Shown: positions 1 through 6,930 of the stretch, piece by piece
How positions within the stretch are numbered: position 1 is the first letter of the stretch
How the letters are laid out: every line of letters begins with the position of its first letter
Assembly (NCBI GenBank): GCA_946887385.1
Contig: CAMPKU010000084.1
Location: 1-16,326 of the forward strand
Direction of reading: 5' to 3'
From: an uncultured Gammaproteobacteria bacterium
Lineage (GTDB): Bacteria; Pseudomonadota; Gammaproteobacteria; Rariloculales; Rariloculaceae
Length of the DNA stretch: 16,326 nt
The notes under the pieces: model-generated
What the model was told of the DNA's origin: nothing
Databases searched by the model: none
What the model saw: the letters and a program-made list of their open reading frames with translations, nothing else
Translations under genes and position numbers: made by a program

Positions 1-2
1 CG

Positions 3-599
3 CTCGGCATCGTGACGTGGCCGATGATCGAGTTCGAGTGCGACGATGCGCTCGCCACCGCCGCAGCGCGCTTTGCCCTGGCGCCCTCCGTGGAGCAGGT
101 CGTGATCTGCTCGCCGGATAAAGATCTCACGCAGTGCGTGCAGGGCGAGCGCGTGGTGTGTTTCGACCGCATGCGGCGCAAGCGTCTCGACGAGCGCGGC
201 GTCGTCGCGAAGTTCGGTGTGGGTCCGAAGTCGATCCCCGATTGGCTGGCGCTCGTCGGCGACAGTGCCGACGGCTACCCCGGTATTCCGCGCTGGGGCG
301 CGAAATCGGCCGCGGCGGTGCTCGCCGCCTACTTGGTGATCGAGGCGATCCCCGACGACGCCCAGGCGTGGAGCGTACCGGTGCGCGGCGCCGCGGCGCT
401 CGCGGCGAGCTTGGCCGCACACCGCACGGAAGCGTTCCTGTTCAGGAAGCTGGCGACGCTGCGCACCGATGTACCGCTCACAGAGTCGCTCGAGGACTTG
501 CGCTGGCGCGCGCCCGATGCGCCGGCGCTGGCGGCGTTAGCACGGCAGTGGGGCGACGACGCGATCGTCGAGCGCGCCGAGCGGCTCGCGCAGCGCTAG
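3..599 (+). CDS. 5'-3' exonuclease (PolI N-terminal/FEN-like), 5' end missing
   Basis: This is the C-terminal two-thirds of a structure-specific 5'-3' exonuclease of the DNA polymerase I small-fragment/FEN family, which degrades DNA or RNA flaps during replication and repair. The reading frame is open to the window edge. Residues before the first GTG (12) read LGI and continue into a family-like strand, so the true start lies upstream. Visible motifs are FECDDALA (equivalent to YEADD, metal-binding acidic residues), SPDKDLTQ (equivalent to GDKDLLQ, acidic site), and the helix-3-turn-helix DNA-binding block VGPKSIPDWLALVGDSADG followed by YPGIPRWGAKSA. There is no polymerase domain: the frame stops with TAG at 597-599 soon after the H3TH region, so this is a stand-alone nuclease rather than polA. 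It converges on the HpaB gene, 36 bases away. Family is clear; a specific cellular role is not. Confidence 0.9.
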   Translation, partial: LGIVTWPMIEFECDDALATAAARFALAPSVEQVVICSPDKDLTQCVQGERVVCFDRMRRKRLDERGVVAKFGVGPKSIPDWLALVGDSADGYPGIPRWGAKSAAAVLAAYLVIEAIPDDAQAWSVPVRGAAALAASLAAHRTEAFLFRKLATLRTDVPLTESLEDLRWRAPDAPALAALARQWGDDAIVERAERLAQR

Positions 600-635
600 G
601 GCGCGCTGCGCGGCCGGCATCGACCTGATGACGGC

Positions 636-2213
636 CTACTTCTTGTTGTGAAACGACAGATCGTCGGGATTGATCAGGTCGGGCACTGTCCAGCCGTTCA
701 AGTCGTACTCCTCCATGCACTGCTCCGCGAAGCCCTTGAACTTCGCCGCGTTGCCGTTCCCCATGGCGCCGAAGAGCGCATAGCGGCGAATCTCCTCGGT
801 GCTGCCGCCGTAGTTGATCTCGTAGAGCTCGTGCCGCGCGCCGAACTCGGTGCCGATGCAATCCCAGAGCAGCTTCATGAGCTTGATGCGCTGCTCGGCC
901 GTGTAGCCGTTCGACCCGCGCATGTAGCGATCGATGTAGGGCCTGATCGCGGGGTTCTCGAAGTCACGGGCATGCGAATTCAGATAGATGAGCCCCGACG
1001 CCACGGTTTGCTCGATCAGATACTTGATCTTCGAGTACGCGATCGTCGCGAGCACCTGATAGGCGTTGCCGGGGTCGGGGTTCGGCAGTAAATACGGGCC
1101 TTTCCACGGCTTGGGATCGCGCACCATGGCTTCCGTGAGCGCCCAGAACATGTTGCGCCAGGCGATCACTTCGCCGACGTTGGCCTGTACGCCGCGGTAG
1201 TCTTTCGTGCCGGCGGCCTCGACGGCTTTTAGCAGCAGCCCCGCGATGAAATCGAGCTTCACGGCGAGGCGGGTGCAGCCGTGCACCACGAAGCGCGGCA
1301 AGAAGCCCGTGCGCGGAAAGAAGTTGTTGGCCTTCTCCACGTCGCCGTAGACGAACACGTTCTCCCACGGCACGAACACCTTGTCCATGATGAACACGGC
1401 GTCGTTCTCGTCGAGCCGGGAGGAGAGCGGCTGGTCGAACGGGCTCGACATCACGGCGGCCGTCATCTCGTACGACGTGCGGCACAAGAACTTCACGCCC
1501 GGCGCGTTCGTCGGCAGCATGAAGACGAGCGCGAACTTCTTGTCCTGCAGCGGAATCAGGCCGTGGTGCGCGATGAAGGTGTAATTCGTGAGCACCGAGC
1601 CCGTCGCGACCACCTTCGCGCCCGACACGATCAAGCCGCCGTCGGTTTCCTTATCGACGTGCACGCAGACGTCCGCGACTTGGTCGGGGGGCTTGTCGCG
1701 GTCGATGGGCGGATGAATGATGGCGTGGTTCACGAACGGTACCCGCTCCTGGCAGAAGGTGTACCAACGCTTCGCGTTCGCTTCGAACGGCGCATAGAAC
1801 TCGGCGTTGCCGCCAAGCGTGCCCAGGAACGCCGCCTTGTAGTCCGGCGAGCGTCCCATCCAGCCGTAAGTGATGCGCTGCCACTCGGCGATGGCGTCGC
1901 GGCCGGCGATCGATTCCTCGAGCGTCTTCGGCGCCTTGAAGAACGCGTGTGTCTTGCCCTTGCCGTCCGTGTCTGTGGGCAGCAGCAATTTCTTCGATCG
2001 CTCGGGGTCGTGCAGCGCGTCGAAGAGGCGCGCCGTCATGCGGGCCGTGTTGCGGAACGCCGGGTGCGTGGTGACGTCGGCCACACGCTCGCCGTAGATG
2101 TAAGCCTCGCGGCCGTCGCGCAGCGACTCCAAGTACTCGGCGCCGTTCTGCGGGCGCTCGCAGCGTACGGCGCCTATGTTCTCGCCGCTCGCGGCGTCGT
2201 TCTTGCTCGCCAT
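636..2213 (-). CDS. HpaB-family FADH2-dependent phenol monooxygenase (4-hydroxyphenylacetate 3-hydroxylase-like)
   Basis: This 525-residue protein matches the length and motif order of the large oxygenase component of two-component 4-hydroxyphenylacetate 3-monooxygenase (E. coli HpaB, about 520 residues). That family uses FADH2 from a separate reductase (HpaC) to ortho-hydroxylate phenols in the cytoplasm. The N-terminal half holds MGRSPDY at 119-125. From recalled knowledge of E. coli HpaB, its phenol-contacting Arg113, Tyr117 and His155 would correspond, at a constant offset of 8, to Arg121, Tyr125 and His163 (in [12 protein letters not shown]). The C-terminal helical region holds [19 protein letters not shown]. 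The Cys/His iron-sulfur ligand pattern of the related 4-hydroxybutyryl-CoA dehydratase is not apparent, so an oxygenase is favoured. The ATG at 2211-2213 has an AGGAG (2223-2227, minus strand) nine bases upstream. It is the last gene of the operon, 19 bases after the MBL gene. No reductase gene is in the window. The substrate may be another phenol. Confidence 0.9.
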   Translation of the reverse strand: MASKNDAASGENIGAVRCERPQNGAEYLESLRDGREAYIYGERVADVTTHPAFRNTARMTARLFDALHDPERSKKLLLPTDTDGKGKTHAFFKAPKTLEESIAGRDAIAEWQRITYGWMGRSPDYKAAFLGTLGGNAEFYAPFEANAKRWYTFCQERVPFVNHAIIHPPIDRDKPPDQVADVCVHVDKETDGGLIVSGAKVVATGSVLTNYTFIAHHGLIPLQDKKFALVFMLPTNAPGVKFLCRTSYEMTAAVMSSPFDQPLSSRLDENDAVFIMDKVFVPWENVFVYGDVEKANNFFPRTGFLPRFVVHGCTRLAVKLDFIAGLLLKAVEAAGTKDYRGVQANVGEVIAWRNMFWALTEAMVRDPKPWKGPYLLPNPDPGNAYQVLATIAYSKIKYLIEQTVASGLIYLNSHARDFENPAIRPYIDRYMRGSNGYTAEQRIKLMKLLWDCIGTEFGARHELYEINYGGSTEEIRRYALFGAMGNGNAAKFKGFAEQCMEEYDLNGWTVPDLINPDDLSFHNKK

Positions 2214-2232
2214 TCGAAAACGCTCCTGTCGT

Positions 2233-3183
2233 TTAGTCGTTGTTCAGACTTTCGTACGCCGCCGCGACGAACTGTTCCGTGGTCCACGAACCGGAGGTGG
2301 CGCCGTAGCGCCCGTCGTAGTCGGCCGTGGGCTTCGCGGCTTGCACCTGCCTCAGCGTCATGCCCATCTCGATCATGCTTCTGATGCGATCGCGGATGAT
2401 CGTGACCATGTCGCGGTACTCGACCACATCGGCCTCATCGCACAACCGGCCGTGCCCCGGAATCACGAGCGTGCCGCCTTCCTGCTTTTCCTCGGGCACG
2501 GTGATCTCGATGATGCGGTTCAAAGCGGCGATGACGCCGTCGATGCCGCCGCCGTCGCCGGACCGGATGACAGGGTAGCCGGTCGTCGTGAACACGTCGC
2601 CCGTGCTGACGACGTCGGACCGGCGAAAGAACACGAGGCTATCGCCGTCCGTGTGCGCGGCAGGCTGGTGCAGGATCTCAATGGGCTCGCCATTGAAGTA
2701 CAAGTCTTTCTGCGGCATGAACAGCGTCACGGTAGGCCACGCTGCGAACGGCGGTGGGGTCTCTTCCCCCGACATGCGAACGAGCACGTTCTCATGCGCA
2801 ATCACAGCGGCGCCTTCACCGGCGTCGGCGATGGCGCCCGAAACATTGCCGCCTGCGATCGTGCTGCCCGACTTCGCGATGAGCTCGTTGCCGCCGATAT
2901 GATCGGCATGCCAGTGTGTGTTGACCACGTAGCGGATCGGCTTATCGGATATCTCCCGGATGGCCGCGAGTAGAGCGTCTGCCGCCGTGCCGAGCTTCGT
3001 GTCGACCACCAGCACCCCGTCGTCGCCGACTTGCACGGTGGTGTTGCCGCCGGCGCCCACGATCATGTAGATGCCCTCGCGCACGGGCCAGATGGCGAGC
3101 TCGCCGGGCTGGGGCGCTTGGGCCTGCGCCGTCGTGGCGGCCCAGGCGAAGAGTACGACGCAGAGGATGCCGCGCCGGCTCAT
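2233..3183 (-). CDS. Exported metallo-beta-lactamase-fold hydrolase
   Basis: This 316-residue MBL-fold protein begins with a Sec signal peptide (charged MSRRG, hydrophobic stretch, likely cleavage after AQA near residue 22), so it acts in the periplasm. The full set of two-metal ligands is visible: His90-x-His92-x-Asp94-His95 (in [12 protein letters not shown]), His177 (AHTDGD), Asp196 (STGDVF) and His244 (PGHG). This makes a catalytically competent dinuclear hydrolase likely. The family includes beta-lactamases, lactonases, thioesterases and sulfatase- or quinoprotein-relay-type proteins, and sequence inspection alone does not tell them apart. The frame stays open upstream to 3816. The ATG at 3181-3183 is chosen because it directly precedes the signal peptide and overlaps the previous stop codon as ATGA, implying translational coupling. 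Given its operon it probably cleaves an ester or lactone of an aromatic compound (inference), rather than serving as an antibiotic-resistance enzyme. Confidence 0.9.
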   Translation of the reverse strand: MSRRGILCVVLFAWAATTAQAQAPQPGELAIWPVREGIYMIVGAGGNTTVQVGDDGVLVVDTKLGTAADALLAAIREISDKPIRYVVNTHWHADHIGGNELIAKSGSTIAGGNVSGAIADAGEGAAVIAHENVLVRMSGEETPPPFAAWPTVTLFMPQKDLYFNGEPIEILHQPAAHTDGDSLVFFRRSDVVSTGDVFTTTGYPVIRSGDGGGIDGVIAALNRIIEITVPEEKQEGGTLVIPGHGRLCDEADVVEYRDMVTIIRDRIRSMIEMGMTLRQVQAAKPTADYDGRYGATSGSWTTEQFVAAAYESLNND

Positions 3184-3959
3184 GACGCGGCTCCGCAAGC
3201 GCGCGGGCTCCAGCGCCCACCTTCGGGTTCCTTGCGGAAGTGATTGCTCACGACGTAACGCTGGGTGAGATAGCGCGGGTCGTCGACGATCGTGGTCACC
3301 ATCAGCCACTCGTCGCCGTTCGGTGCGGCGAAACGGGCGAAGTACTCCGTGACCGCGGCGTCCTCGCTGTACGGTACACCGTTGCGACGCAGCCAGCCCG
3401 GCGTCAGGTTCGTCGTCTGCACCTCGAGGTAGCCGCCGGCTTGCGCAGCGCCGCCGCCTGCGCCGACGAGCCCCGGGCCCCCGGCCGCGCGCGGCGGCGT
3501 AACCCATTTCGCAACCGATCGGCCTTGCAGCGAGCGCGCGCCCCCGGATGGCGGCGAGCCGAAGTCGAGCGTACGAACTTGCCGGCCGGCATCGGTTTCG
3601 AGCACGAGGCGCTCGTCGCCGTCCCAGCGGATGCGCAGGCGCGTGGGCATGCGCAGCAGCGCAGCGGCGCCGTAGGCTTCGCACGCTCCGTCTTGCGACG
3701 GGTTCCATTGATCGGCCACGCGGCGTCCTTCGTTGTTGAGCGGCACGCTCGCATAGTCGCCTTTCGGCGGGGTGATCATGCGCCAGCGCCAGTCTTCGTT
3801 GACGATCGCGACCCACTGGCCGGTGAGATCGATCGGCGCTGCTGCGCGTGAATTGGCAGCCGCGGGTGGGGCGCCGGGGCGCGGTTGCGCGTTCACCGCG
3901 TCGGCGGTGACGAACGCCGCAGCGGCCAACGCGAGAAGCGGCGTCAACACGGCCCTCAT
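3180..3959 (-). CDS. Exported orphan protein, diverged paralog of the preceding gene
   Basis: This 259-residue protein has a Sec signal peptide (MRAVLTPLLALAAAAF, cleavage likely after VNA near residue 24) followed by a Pro/Ala-rich linker to about residue 42. The mature part begins DLTGQWVAIVNEDW. I do not know a function for this family. It resembles the product of the upstream gene: TGQW with an acidic residue nearby, GDYASVPLN (GDYAGLPIS in the partner), LTPGWLRRNGVPYS at 185-198 (LKAGWMRRNGLPLS) and VDDPRYLTQ (VEDPVYLTE). It lacks the partner's His/Pro-rich block and has a Gly/Ala-rich insertion around 155-176, so its binding or active site has probably changed. The frame extends upstream to 4124, but that part is an Arg-rich shadow. 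The ATG at 3957-3959 fits the signal peptide and overlaps the upstream stop as ATGA. Its own stop overlaps the MBL start the same way. Confidence 0.8.
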   Translation of the reverse strand: MRAVLTPLLALAAAAFVTADAVNAQPRPGAPPAAANSRAAAPIDLTGQWVAIVNEDWRWRMITPPKGDYASVPLNNEGRRVADQWNPSQDGACEAYGAAALLRMPTRLRIRWDGDERLVLETDAGRQVRTLDFGSPPSGGARSLQGRSVAKWVTPPRAAGGPGLVGAGGGAAQAGGYLEVQTTNLTPGWLRRNGVPYSEDAAVTEYFARFAAPNGDEWLMVTTIVDDPRYLTQRYVVSNHFRKEPEGGRWSPRACGAAS

Positions 3960-4795
3960 CGCAGCGTCTCCGCGAACTCGGGCAGCGCGGTAGCGGCGCC
4001 GCCGCGTGTGGCCTCGGGCGGCAACCCGTGCGCTTCGCCGAACTCGGCGAGAAACGGGTTCTGGCCCGGCAAGTAATGCGGCACGAAGCCGGGATCGCGC
4101 ACGACCTCGACCACGGGGTCGCAAGGATACGGCGTCATCGTGCCGGCCGGCTGCAGTAGGAAGCCGTTCGTTTTCACGAGCGGCTCCGTTAGATAGACGG
4201 GATCCTCGACGATCATCACGTGCGTCATGACGTCGCCGTAGCGATGGAAGCGGTCCGTCATGGTCGCGCGGTCACTGAGCGGCAAGCCGTTGCGCCGCAT
4301 CCAGCCCGCTTTGAGGTGCGTCGTCTTCACGACCAGCACGTCTCCCTCGAATCTGCCCGTCGAGAAGCCTTGCCACGTGTGCGCCGCGTATTCCGGCGGG
4401 TGAGGACGGCCGTCCATCCAGATTTCCCGGTGCTGTTCTTGCCATGCGATGTGCGTGTGGATCTTGAGCAGCTGCTGCGTGTCGGCGTCGCGATCCTCCC
4501 AGATGCGCAGCACGCCGACGCCGCGGAAGCCGTACGTCGACGGATGTGGCTTGCACTGATGTTCGGGCATCGACAGGATCGAGGCGTCCCATGCTTCAGC
4601 GCGTAGCCGTGCGGCGTCGCTGATGGGCAGACCGGCGTAGTCCCCGATCGACGGCCCCGGTATCCGCTCGTCGACATCCTCGTGAAAAAGCGGATTCCAG
4701 TAGCCGAGCAAATTGGTTTGCGCAACGGCCGGCGCGCCATGCAACAAGAGCAGCGCGCCGAGCGTGGCTGCGCACGGTGCGAATCGCAAAAACAT
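3956..4795 (-). CDS. Exported orphan protein with conserved HTWQGFS block
   Basis: This is the first gene of the operon and encodes a 279-residue protein with a signal peptide (MFLRFAPCAATLGALLLLHG, cleavage near AVAQ, residue 26). It belongs to a family I recognise only as uncharacterised exported proteins, often in several copies in soil and marine proteobacteria and acidobacteria. Hallmarks are GDYAGLPISDAAR (51-63), AWDAS, PEHQCKPHPS (77-86), WMDGRPHPPEY (126-136), HTWQGFSTG (139-147), FEGDVLVV, THLKAGWMRRNGLPLSDRAT and EDPVYLTEP. The clustered His, Cys, Trp and Arg residues look like a ligand or metal site, but no reaction is known to me. The ATG at 4793-4795 follows a G-run (minus strand of 4800-4805) that could serve as a weak ribosome binding site. 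The gene is read away from the MFS transporter across a 115-base divergent region. A role in periplasmic handling of the locus substrate is inference. Confidence 0.85.
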   Translation of the reverse strand: MFLRFAPCAATLGALLLLHGAPAVAQTNLLGYWNPLFHEDVDERIPGPSIGDYAGLPISDAARLRAEAWDASILSMPEHQCKPHPSTYGFRGVGVLRIWEDRDADTQQLLKIHTHIAWQEQHREIWMDGRPHPPEYAAHTWQGFSTGRFEGDVLVVKTTHLKAGWMRRNGLPLSDRATMTDRFHRYGDVMTHVMIVEDPVYLTEPLVKTNGFLLQPAGTMTPYPCDPVVEVVRDPGFVPHYLPGQNPFLAEFGEAHGLPPEATRGGAATALPEFAETLR

Positions 4796-4910
4796 CGTGC
4801 CCCCCGAAAACTACGGCGTCATCGGCCGCCTCTGGCCAGCGGCCTCGGACGAGGATACTGTACGGCCGTCGGCCAGCATAACTTCACGAACAATAACAAA
4901 GGTCGCCGCC
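4796..4910. promoter_or_regulatory. Divergent control region between the HpaB operon and the MFS gene
   Basis: These 115 bases separate two divergent transcription units, so they must hold the promoters for both unless transcription starts further inside the genes. A locally AT-rich patch (about 4876-4900) stands out against the GC-rich surroundings and ends in AAAGGT, the MFS ribosome binding site. The 8-base palindrome ACGGCCGT lies at 4862-4869. I could not assign convincing -35/-10 pairs on either strand, and no regulator gene is adjacent. Confidence 0.4.
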
Positions 4911-6170
4911 ATGGCTCGAGCAAACGCACCCGGTTTGAGTTCCGCCTGGGATACCTCGTACGAGTGGAAGGCCGTTGCCTTGCTCGGCCTGGGCTTCGGG
5001 CTCGTCGGCCTCGACCGCTGGATCATCGCGCCGTTGTTCCCGTACATCGCCGCCGACCTCGGGTTGGCCGAAGGCGATGCCGGCAGGTTGGCCGGCATTC
5101 TCGGCTTGCTCTGGGGTGTGTTCGCGATCTTCTCGGGCCGATTGGCGGATGCGATCGGTCACCGCAAGGTGTTGGTGCCGGCGATTCTGTTGTTTTCGCT
5201 GCTGTCGGGCTTGTCCGGCATCGTACAGGGCCTCATGGCGCTGATCCTGATCCGCGCGCTCATGGGCGCGATGGAAGGAACGTACTGCCCCACGAGCTTC
5301 ACGGCAGTGGCATCAGCCTCGAAGCCGGAGCGGCGCGGGTTCAATCAAGGGTTGCAACAGAGCGGCTTCGCGCTGCTCGGTCTCGCGCTCGGCCCCATCA
5401 TCGCCATCCAGTTGCTCAACGTCGTGCCGTCGTGGCGCTGGGTATTTTGGATCGTGGCGATTCCCGGCTTCATCGTCGGCGCGCTGTTGTTCAAAGTGCT
5501 CAAGGAGCCGAAGGACACGCAAGGCGGCGCGTTGATCGGCGCCACGCAGCCCGCCGGGTCCTGGCTCGCGGTGCTGAAGGCGCCGAACATTCTCGTGTGC
5601 ATGCTCGCGTTGCTGTGCGCCATGGCATGCGTGTTCGTATTGAGCGCGATGGTGCCCGTTTATCTCGTCAACGTTCTCGGTCTGTCGCCGGGCCAGATGA
5701 GCGTCGTCACGTCGGCGATCGGCTTCGGCGGCTTCTTCGGCCAGTTCGGTTGGCCGGGATTGTCGGATCGTTTCGGCCGCAAGCCGCTGGCGATCCTCGG
5801 CTTCGTCGGCGCCACGGCAGCCGTCTGGTGGTTCTCGGTCACGGGTGCCGCGGTGTTGCCGTTGTTCGTGGCGCTATTCGTGTGCTCGTTCTTTTGCCTC
5901 GGCAACGTGGCCCTGATCACGGGCCCGATCGCGACGGAGTCCGCGCCGCGCGGCCTGATCTCGTCGGGCATCGGCATCGTCGTGGGTGCCGGGGAGATCT
6001 TCGGCGGCGGCGTGGCGCCGTACATCGCAGGCGGGGTGGCCGACCGGTACGGGTTACCGAGCGTGCTCTACGTCGCGCTTACGGGCGTCGCGCTCGGCAT
6101 CGTCGTATGCCTATTCCTGCGCGAGACGGCGCCGCGCCGGACCGCGGCGACTGCGGTGGGCGCGGGTTGA
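4911..6170 (+). CDS. MFS transporter (organic-acid/anion symporter type)
   Basis: This 419-residue inner-membrane protein has about twelve hydrophobic segments in two six-helix halves. The MFS signature loop appears in both halves: GRLADAIGHRK at 76-86 between helices 2 and 3, and GLSDRFGRK at 283-291 between helices 8 and 9. Asp35 and Arg36 in the first helix (GLVGLDRWIIAPLFPYI) resemble charged residues in the anion:cation symporter and aromatic-acid:H+ symporter branches, which would suit uptake of an aromatic acid, but the substrate cannot be read from the sequence. The frame is open from 4713. ATG 4911 is chosen because AAAGG (4898-4902) sits at proper spacing before it, and residues upstream of it lie in the divergent control region and do not resemble an MFS N-terminus. 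It is transcribed away from the HpaB operon and is likely co-regulated with it (inference). Confidence 0.92.
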   Translation: MARANAPGLSSAWDTSYEWKAVALLGLGFGLVGLDRWIIAPLFPYIAADLGLAEGDAGRLAGILGLLWGVFAIFSGRLADAIGHRKVLVPAILLFSLLSGLSGIVQGLMALILIRALMGAMEGTYCPTSFTAVASASKPERRGFNQGLQQSGFALLGLALGPIIAIQLLNVVPSWRWVFWIVAIPGFIVGALLFKVLKEPKDTQGGALIGATQPAGSWLAVLKAPNILVCMLALLCAMACVFVLSAMVPVYLVNVLGLSPGQMSVVTSAIGFGGFFGQFGWPGLSDRFGRKPLAILGFVGATAAVWWFSVTGAAVLPLFVALFVCSFFCLGNVALITGPIATESAPRGLISSGIGIVVGAGEIFGGGVAPYIAGGVADRYGLPSVLYVALTGVALGIVVCLFLRETAPRRTAATAVGAG

Positions 6171-6389
6171 GCGGGTTGGCACTGCGTCCGGCTCGCCCTC
6201 GCCCGTGCTATCGTCCTCCGCCGTAACGGCCCGACGCGCGTAGCGGTTGGGTCGGCCGCACTTCGGGAGGTTCCAGCCCGCGAGTCGTTCGTCACGGACG
6301 CAGAACATCGCACATCTCTACGGAGTCGAGCGCATAGCAGCGGCACGTCCGCGCAGCTAGGCTTCACGAACCGACCTCGGAGTGTCGTC
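6171..6389. other. Intergenic region before the lipoprotein gene
   Basis: These 219 bases lie between two same-strand genes and hold no convincing reading frame or RNA gene. No strong terminator hairpin with a T-run follows the MFS stop. The region presumably carries the lipoprotein promoter. A ribosome binding site GGAG (6379-6382) is present seven bases before the ATG at 6390. Confidence 0.4.
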
Positions 6390-6845
6390 ATGCGCATCCC
6401 TTCCTGCCTGCTGCTCGCCGCGGCCATCCTCACAGGCTGCGCGAGCTTGCCGAACCGCGATCCGCTCGTGATCGACGTTGCCGGGATCGAGCCGCTGCCC
6501 AGCGAAGGACTCGAGCTGCGCTTGGCCGTGCGTGTGCGCATCCAAAATCCGAACGATGCGCCCGTCGAGTACACGGGCGCGGCGCTATCGCTCGATTTGA
6601 ACGGCCGAAGGCTCGCGAGCGGCGTGACTGCGACCCTGGGTGCGGTGCCTCGCTACGGCGAAACTGTGCTCACGATTCCCGTGACCATTTCGGCCTTCAA
6701 CATGGTGTGGCAGGTGCTCGGTTTCGCGAACGCGACGGACCAGCAGCAGGTCCGCTACAGCGCGCGCGGCAAGCTCGAAGGCGGCTGGCTCGGCACGCGC
6801 CGATTTAGAGACGCGGGGACGTTCGCCTTGCCTCCGCCGCGGTAG
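6390..6845 (+). CDS. LEA14/WHy-domain lipoprotein
   Basis: This 151-residue protein starts with a lipoprotein signal peptide (MRIPSCLLLAAAIL) and a lipobox LTGC whose Cys17 would be lipidated. Ala-Ser follow the cysteine, so sorting to the outer membrane is more likely than inner-membrane retention. The mature part (about 28-148) is an all-beta LEA_2/WHy domain: it has the hallmark VRVRIQNPND (equivalent to the family's NPN motif), then alternating strands including SLDLNGRRLASG and VLTIPVTIS. Single-domain members like this are common in proteobacteria. They are linked by family association to desiccation or membrane stress, without a known enzymatic activity. The ATG at 6390 has GGAG at the right distance. 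The gene stands alone and converges on the permease gene 85 bases away. That gap holds a 5-base-pair GC stem (6848-6852 with 6861-6865) but no T-run. Confidence 0.85.
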   Translation: MRIPSCLLLAAAILTGCASLPNRDPLVIDVAGIEPLPSEGLELRLAVRVRIQNPNDAPVEYTGAALSLDLNGRRLASGVTATLGAVPRYGETVLTIPVTISAFNMVWQVLGFANATDQQQVRYSARGKLEGGWLGTRRFRDAGTFALPPPR

Positions 6846-6930
6846 CGCCGCCGGCTGAAAGGCGGGTTCGCGCGCACCGTCATCACGCCTGCCGCGCGAC
6901 TTCGGCGCTTGGATGCAGAGTCTCTCGCGT

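Noticed and set aside
1281..2384. 367-codon plus-strand frame antisense to the HpaB gene
   Set aside because: It is a low-complexity Arg/Val/His-rich antisense frame with no motifs, opposite a clear oxygenase gene.
3184..3816. Upstream in-frame extension of the MBL gene as a large fusion protein
   Set aside because: The extension is an Arg/Ala-rich shadow of the exported orphan protein, while a clean signal peptide begins at the ATG at 3181-3183.
4682..6226. 514-codon plus-strand frame over the MFS gene
   Set aside because: It is Arg/Ala-rich and without domains, a frame shadow typical of GC-rich DNA. The other frame gives a textbook MFS protein.
6220..6310. tRNA-like bases in the intergenic region (GGTTCCAGCCC)
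   Set aside because: No acceptor stem, anticodon arm or D-arm can be assembled around it.
6848..6865. GC stem after the lipoprotein gene as an intrinsic terminator
   Set aside because: The arms are only five base pairs with an eight-base loop and no T-run follows on either strand.
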